From positions 166,517 through 230,516 of the forward strand of contig JAIXQP010000042.1 in NCBI GenBank assembly GCA_027485675.1: DNA of 64,000 bases, written 5' to 3'. A program made the position numbers and the translations under genes. The notes below the pieces were generated by a model. The model was given only the letters and a program-made list of their open reading frames with translations. It had not been told where the DNA came from and searched no databases. Shown here piece after piece: positions 61,701 through 64,000 of this stretch (its first letter is position 1; the number at the start of each line of letters is the position of its first letter). This stretch comes from Terriglobales bacterium (GTDB lineage: Bacteria; Acidobacteriota; Terriglobia; Bryobacterales; Bryobacteraceae).

Positions 61701-61974
61701 CGGTAATCAAAACATCGCTCAGCTTTACGTTCTTGAAGCCGCTCTGCGCCACTTCAATGTCGTACGTCCCGCGCTGAATCGGGCTGAACACCGCATATCC
61801 ATCGCTCGAACTCTCCAACGCCAACCGGATCCCACTCGCCCGGTTGACCAAATTCACCTTCGCCCCGGCCACCGCCGCCGCGCTGGGGTCTTCCACCAGC
61901 ACGCGCAGAGATGCCGAATCGGTCTGCGCCAAAAGCGACGCCGCCGTCAAAAGCAATCCCAGATAGATCTTCAT
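58768..61974 (-). CDS. TonB-dependent receptor, Oar-like
   Basis: 1068 residues, complete. Signal peptide MKIYLGLLLTAASLLAQ; carboxypeptidase-regulatory-like domain (about 20-100) with GTYDIEVAQSGFKNVKLSD; plug with NNFLLDGVDNNQGTQNAQSL (short: FLLDGVDNN), AEFKVQTNSFSAEFGRS and VKNKLFYFGAYEGFRQS; long beta-barrel ending in LAIRYRF. Typical of the very numerous acidobacterial receptors; ligand unknown. Paralogue of the fragment at 1-1933. Confidence 0.94.
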   Translation of the reverse strand: MKIYLGLLLTAASLLAQTDSASLRVLVEDPSAAAVAGAKVNLVNRASGIRLALESSSDGYAVFSPIQRGTYDIEVAQSGFKNVKLSDVLITVDERRLVRVKLEVSSLSETVEVKATVASIQTEQGSLGQVISGRTAVELPLAGRRYTELALLSPGVAASTLNPTTRGPGWFVANGNYHTQNNFLLDGVDNNQGTQNAQSLSAQVVQPNPDAIAEFKVQTNSFSAEFGRSAGAVVNVSIKSGSNETHGTGYYFNRNSALAARGWTNNLQNVPKNNLKWDQFGGTIGGPMVKNKLFYFGAYEGFRQSFADTFLTTVPTMAQRQGQFGALNIVDPSTNTAFPGNVIPTSRMDALARRVIDLYPEPNTPGQFQNGRPANNYSLQRDGNENTHKFDTRFDYNLNDQNQIMGRFSFMRQKFNRDAIFPGLGDGVGNQGAQFNENRSLALAWTKTISPRIVNTLRYGNNYTFAEFAHATANDQKADAFGFRGFPADMLQVGGLPLINPTNYNQLGTRNFRPQFQAPKLHQIVETISMTAGKHFVRGGFEMRLKNNSFVDVTRRTPAYNFQGRFTNDAMGDLLLGFPESVQLNTVPEVKQLQEAYSFFVQDDWKLTPRLTLNLGLRYEYTTPFYGSGTNKNINFNPATGGLVFASDEDKYLTTPDKNNFGPRLGFAWQAIEEKLVIRGGYGIFYNTEDIYGSEANLPLNPPQLIQPTLLRVGTGPAPVRLSDPLPAGVLSNFDSRTIGLRTRERDQRSGRIQQFNLAVQYRVNRSSTWEVAYAGNRGVNLFGLYERNQTPFGVDGSVAANRPFPLWQGIQTGASRGKSWYNALQTKFEHNFSNGLYALASFTWASAIDQVGTWDAGASPQFLDRFDLENGRMTQTPQLQYTTAVTYEMPFGKGKKYGSSWNGFTDAVLGGWRTSMIINWRTGLPLNVGLNGNGIDPATGRAYRFLNRNGGGLRPDRVGEANTGIDPKTDRFRFLDPAAYRVQTIDTPGNAARNTAYGPRFFNTDFNLSKGFRITERQSVDIRWEAFNLFNTVNFNNPQTTVGNTNFGWITSAREPRIMQLAIRYRF

Positions 61975-62022
61975 GCCCAACAGCGTAGCCAGCCCAGGCT
62001 TCAGCTCTGTTAGGTTCGCGTA

Positions 62023-63003
62023 TCAATCTGATGACAACGCCAACTCCGCCGCCCGTTTCTTGTATCTCGGTGGCGTTTCTCTTACGGTTGGCAGCAATCC
62101 CTCCACCAAAATCGGCAAATACTCCCGCCACTCCGTATACGTCATCCCGAACTCGCGAACGCTCCGCCCACTGTCCAACTCCGACATCCACCGCCCGCTG
62201 AACGGCGAACAATCCAGCAACAGCCCCTCCGCCTCCAGCCGCTCCCGCTCCACCTCCACCAGCCGCAGCGAACACCCGGCCAACCGCGCCAGCTCCCCCA
62301 AAAACTCCGCCAACTCCGGCGCCTCCTCCTGCGACAGGTTATACGCCTGGCCCAACCCCACCTCGCTTCCCACTAACTCTCCAAGAAACCGCACCACATC
62401 CCCGCCGTAGATGTGTTTCAACCGCGGCCGCTCCCTCGCCGGAACCACAATGGGCCCCCCGTCCAGCATCCGCCCCAGGTAAGCGCCAATCCGCTGATAG
62501 TGGTCCCGCACGCTATGCACCATCGGCATGCGCAACACCGTCACCGGCAAATCCTGCGCCTCGAAAAGCACCTCCTCCGCCGCCCGCTTCTCCACGCCAT
62601 ACAGCCAATCCGCATGGTCCGCCCCCGCCGGCGCCGCCATCACCGGACCGGCGTAATCCTCCTCCCGGTATGGCCGCTTCGTCCCCGTCCGCACCAGGTA
62701 CACCTGCCCCGTGCTCAACATCACATACCGCCCCACCCGCCCACTGAAAATCCGCGCCGCCAACTCCGCCTCCGGACCCGTATACAGCGTCGTATCCACC
62801 ACAAAATCGAACGATCGACCCTGCACCGCCCGCCGCAGATCCGCCTCGATCCCCCGGTCCCCCAACACCCGCTCCACATCCCCCGGCAGCCCCGACGCCG
62901 TCACGCCCCGGTGAAACACCGTTACCCGGCATCTCCGTCCCCGCAACTCTTCCACAATTCCCGGACCCAAATTACGCGTCCCGCCAATTATGAACACATC
63001 CAT
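62023..63003 (-). CDS. NAD-dependent epimerase/dehydratase (extended SDR)
   Basis: 326 residues. IGGTRNLGPGI (residues 6-16; nucleotide loop), FVVDTTLYTG, VMLSTGQVYLVR (catalytic Ser/Thr), YGVEKRAAEEVL (YxxxK), VLRMPMVHS and a C-terminal FSGRWMSELDSGRSVREFGM. Closest in layout to UDP-glucose-4-epimerase-like and atypical SDR family proteins. Divergent from the RlmA-like gene by 32 bp; downstream is the receptor gene, 48 bp away. Confidence 0.88.
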   Translation of the reverse strand: MDVFIIGGTRNLGPGIVEELRGRRCRVTVFHRGVTASGLPGDVERVLGDRGIEADLRRAVQGRSFDFVVDTTLYTGPEAELAARIFSGRVGRYVMLSTGQVYLVRTGTKRPYREEDYAGPVMAAPAGADHADWLYGVEKRAAEEVLFEAQDLPVTVLRMPMVHSVRDHYQRIGAYLGRMLDGGPIVVPARERPRLKHIYGGDVVRFLGELVGSEVGLGQAYNLSQEEAPELAEFLGELARLAGCSLRLVEVERERLEAEGLLLDCSPFSGRWMSELDSGRSVREFGMTYTEWREYLPILVEGLLPTVRETPPRYKKRAAELALSSD

Positions 63004-63035
63004 AGTTTGAGTCTACTCCGCTACACTCAAGGTCG

Positions 63036-63821
63036 ATGCTTCTTTGTTCTGTCCGGGGCTGCGCGCAACCCCTCACCCGGACCGGTGGCCTCTACGCCTG
63101 CCCCCAAAAACACTCGTTTGATCTCTCCCGCCGCGGCTATTTGAACCTCCTCCAACCCCAGGACCGCCGCTCCAAAAACCCCGGCGACTCCGCCGAAGCC
63201 GTCGCCGCCCGCCGCCGCCTCCACGACCGCGGCCTCACCGCCCCCCTCCTCGCCGCTATCCAGCAAATCACCCAACCCGCCCCCGCCAGCCACGTCCTCG
63301 ACGCCGGCTGCGGCGACGGCTTTTATCTCGCCTCCCTCGCCCGCCTCACCGGCTGCGCCGCCCACGGCATCGATATCTCCCTCCCCGCCATCGACGCCGC
63401 CGCCCGCCGCTACCCCACCGCCGAATGGATTGTCGCCAACGCCGACCGGCAAATCCCCTACGCCGATGCGAGCTTCTCTCTGGTTCTCTCGATCACCGCC
63501 CGCCGCAACGCCCCCGAGTTCCACCGTGTCCTAGAACCCTCCGGCCGCCTCCTCGTCGCCATCCCCGCGCCCGACGATCTCATGGAACTCCGCGGCGCCG
63601 AACGCGACCGCATCGACTCCACCGTCGCCGCCTTCGCCCCCCACTTCCATCTCCTCGCCCACCAACGCGCCACCACCACGGCCGACCTCGACGCCGATGC
63701 CGTCCACGACATCCTCCTCTCCATCTACCGTCCTCTCCAGCCCCATCCTCCCGCCGCCGGCCGCATCACCTTCAGCCTCGACCTCCTCCTATTCGCGCCA
63801 TCCCCCGCAGCACCCCGCTAA
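63036..63821 (+). CDS. rlmA: RlmA-type 23S rRNA (guanine) methyltransferase
   Basis: 261 residues. N-terminal zinc site C4, C9, C22 and H26 (CSVRGC, ACPQKHSF) with DLSRRGYLNLL, then a SAM domain with HVLDAGCGDGFYLASLA, GIDISLPAIDAAARRY and the family's FSLVLSI. Methylates G745/G748 of helix 35 in 23S rRNA in known relatives (RlmA). Ends PSPAAPR; the DNA of this tail recurs downstream. Confidence 0.85.
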   Translation: MLLCSVRGCAQPLTRTGGLYACPQKHSFDLSRRGYLNLLQPQDRRSKNPGDSAEAVAARRRLHDRGLTAPLLAAIQQITQPAPASHVLDAGCGDGFYLASLARLTGCAAHGIDISLPAIDAAARRYPTAEWIVANADRQIPYADASFSLVLSITARRNAPEFHRVLEPSGRLLVAIPAPDDLMELRGAERDRIDSTVAAFAPHFHLLAHQRATTTADLDADAVHDILLSIYRPLQPHPPAAGRITFSLDLLLFAPSPAAPR

Positions 63822-64000
63822 ACACCGCCCGCCCCTATCCCAGCCAACCGCCCCGCCTCCCGCGCCATCCCCCGCAGCACCCGCTCGAAACACCCCCCCC
63901 CCCCCCCCCGTGCCGCCCCCGGCCCGCTCGCCTCCCGCCTCGCCGGCCGGCTTTCCGGGCCATCCCCCGCAGCACCTCGGTAAACACCGCCCGCCCCCTC
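63797..64000 (+). repeat. Three copies of the rlmA-like gene's 3' end, with a C17 tract
   Basis: GCCATCCCCCGCAGCAC occurs at 63797 (inside the gene end), 63864 and 63959. The copy at 63959 continues as in the gene through the TAA and about 15 bp beyond, with two differences in the codons that are both synonymous (PSPAAPR then stop). Copy 2 has lost the stop. The spacer contains 17 consecutive C (63893-63909). The window ends inside the array. Confidence 0.85.
63893..63909 (+). repeat. Homopolymer of 17 C
   Basis: Uninterrupted C17 in the intergenic tail array. Either a true hypermutable tract or a length error of sequencing. Confidence 0.9.

Noticed and set aside
1..64000. Prophage, insertion sequence or biosynthetic gene cluster
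   Set aside because: No transposase, integrase, capsid, PKS or NRPS features were seen; accessory content is limited to the McrBC pair and single odd genes.

Overview
The window looks like chromosome of an acidobacterium close to Solibacter/Bryobacter. Support: very high GC; two Oar-like TonB receptors with an N-terminal carboxypeptidase-regulatory domain; a secreted protein ending in a Solibacter-type C-terminal domain (TIGR03437-like); a DUF1501/DUF1549-DUF1553/PPC gene cluster; and many secreted hydrolases with Tat or Sec signals. I see no insertion sequence, integrase, prophage or CRISPR array. Coding density is extreme: most operon genes overlap by ATGA, GTGA or TAATG, and several convergent pairs overlap tail to tail by 19-42 bp.

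Layout. 1-10.1 kb: receptor fragment, MGMT-like protein, then a minus-strand run of PPC protein, DUF1549/DUF1553 cytochrome-like protein, DUF1501 protein and secreted esterase. 10.2-15.8 kb: nitrilase-family amidohydrolase, a McrBC-like restriction pair, a secreted FAD oxidoreductase. 15.8-30.5 kb: catabolic and exported functions (esterases, acyltransferase, DUF1080, an acetamidase/enolase-superfamily/amidohydrolase operon, MFS transporter, S10 and S41 peptidases, Uma2, DUF429). 30.5-34.8 kb: hrcA-grpE-dnaJ, tRNA-Ser(CGA) and a compositionally odd ORF. 34.8-44.1 kb: Ig-like secreted protein, nadA-moaA, a repeat-filled gap, a TIM-barrel isomerase, and an operon joining alkylation repair (Ada-AlkA, Ogt) with an isomerase and fdhD. 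44.1-51.4 kb: seven overlapping minus-strand genes starting hslV-hslU, preceded by a repeat array and nadB. 51.4-57.7 kb: aroB-ubiE-yip1, a small basic protein, tatA, HU, cyclophilin, aroA with a histidine kinase, and a stand-alone winged-helix protein. 57.8-64 kb: a frameshifted hydrolase, second TonB receptor, epimerase, RlmA-like methyltransferase, and a terminal repeat with a 17-C tract.

The most unusual signal is recurrent: directly downstream of at least three unrelated genes (isomerase at 39376, nadB at 49932, RlmA-like at 63036) the intergenic DNA is built from decayed direct copies of that gene's own 3' end, often with the stop codon and last codons kept. A 12-bp version duplicates the stop region of the amidohydrolase at 22614. 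nadB has five copies in about 0.7 kb, each with a different internal deletion. I know of no named element class that matches this.

A second theme is compositional. The + strand is C-rich through most of the window whichever way genes point, so + genes use C-ending codons (Leu CTC) and - genes use G-ending codons (Leu CTG/TTG). This fits a strong replication-strand bias with the minus strand leading. dnaJ breaks this rule halfway through the gene.
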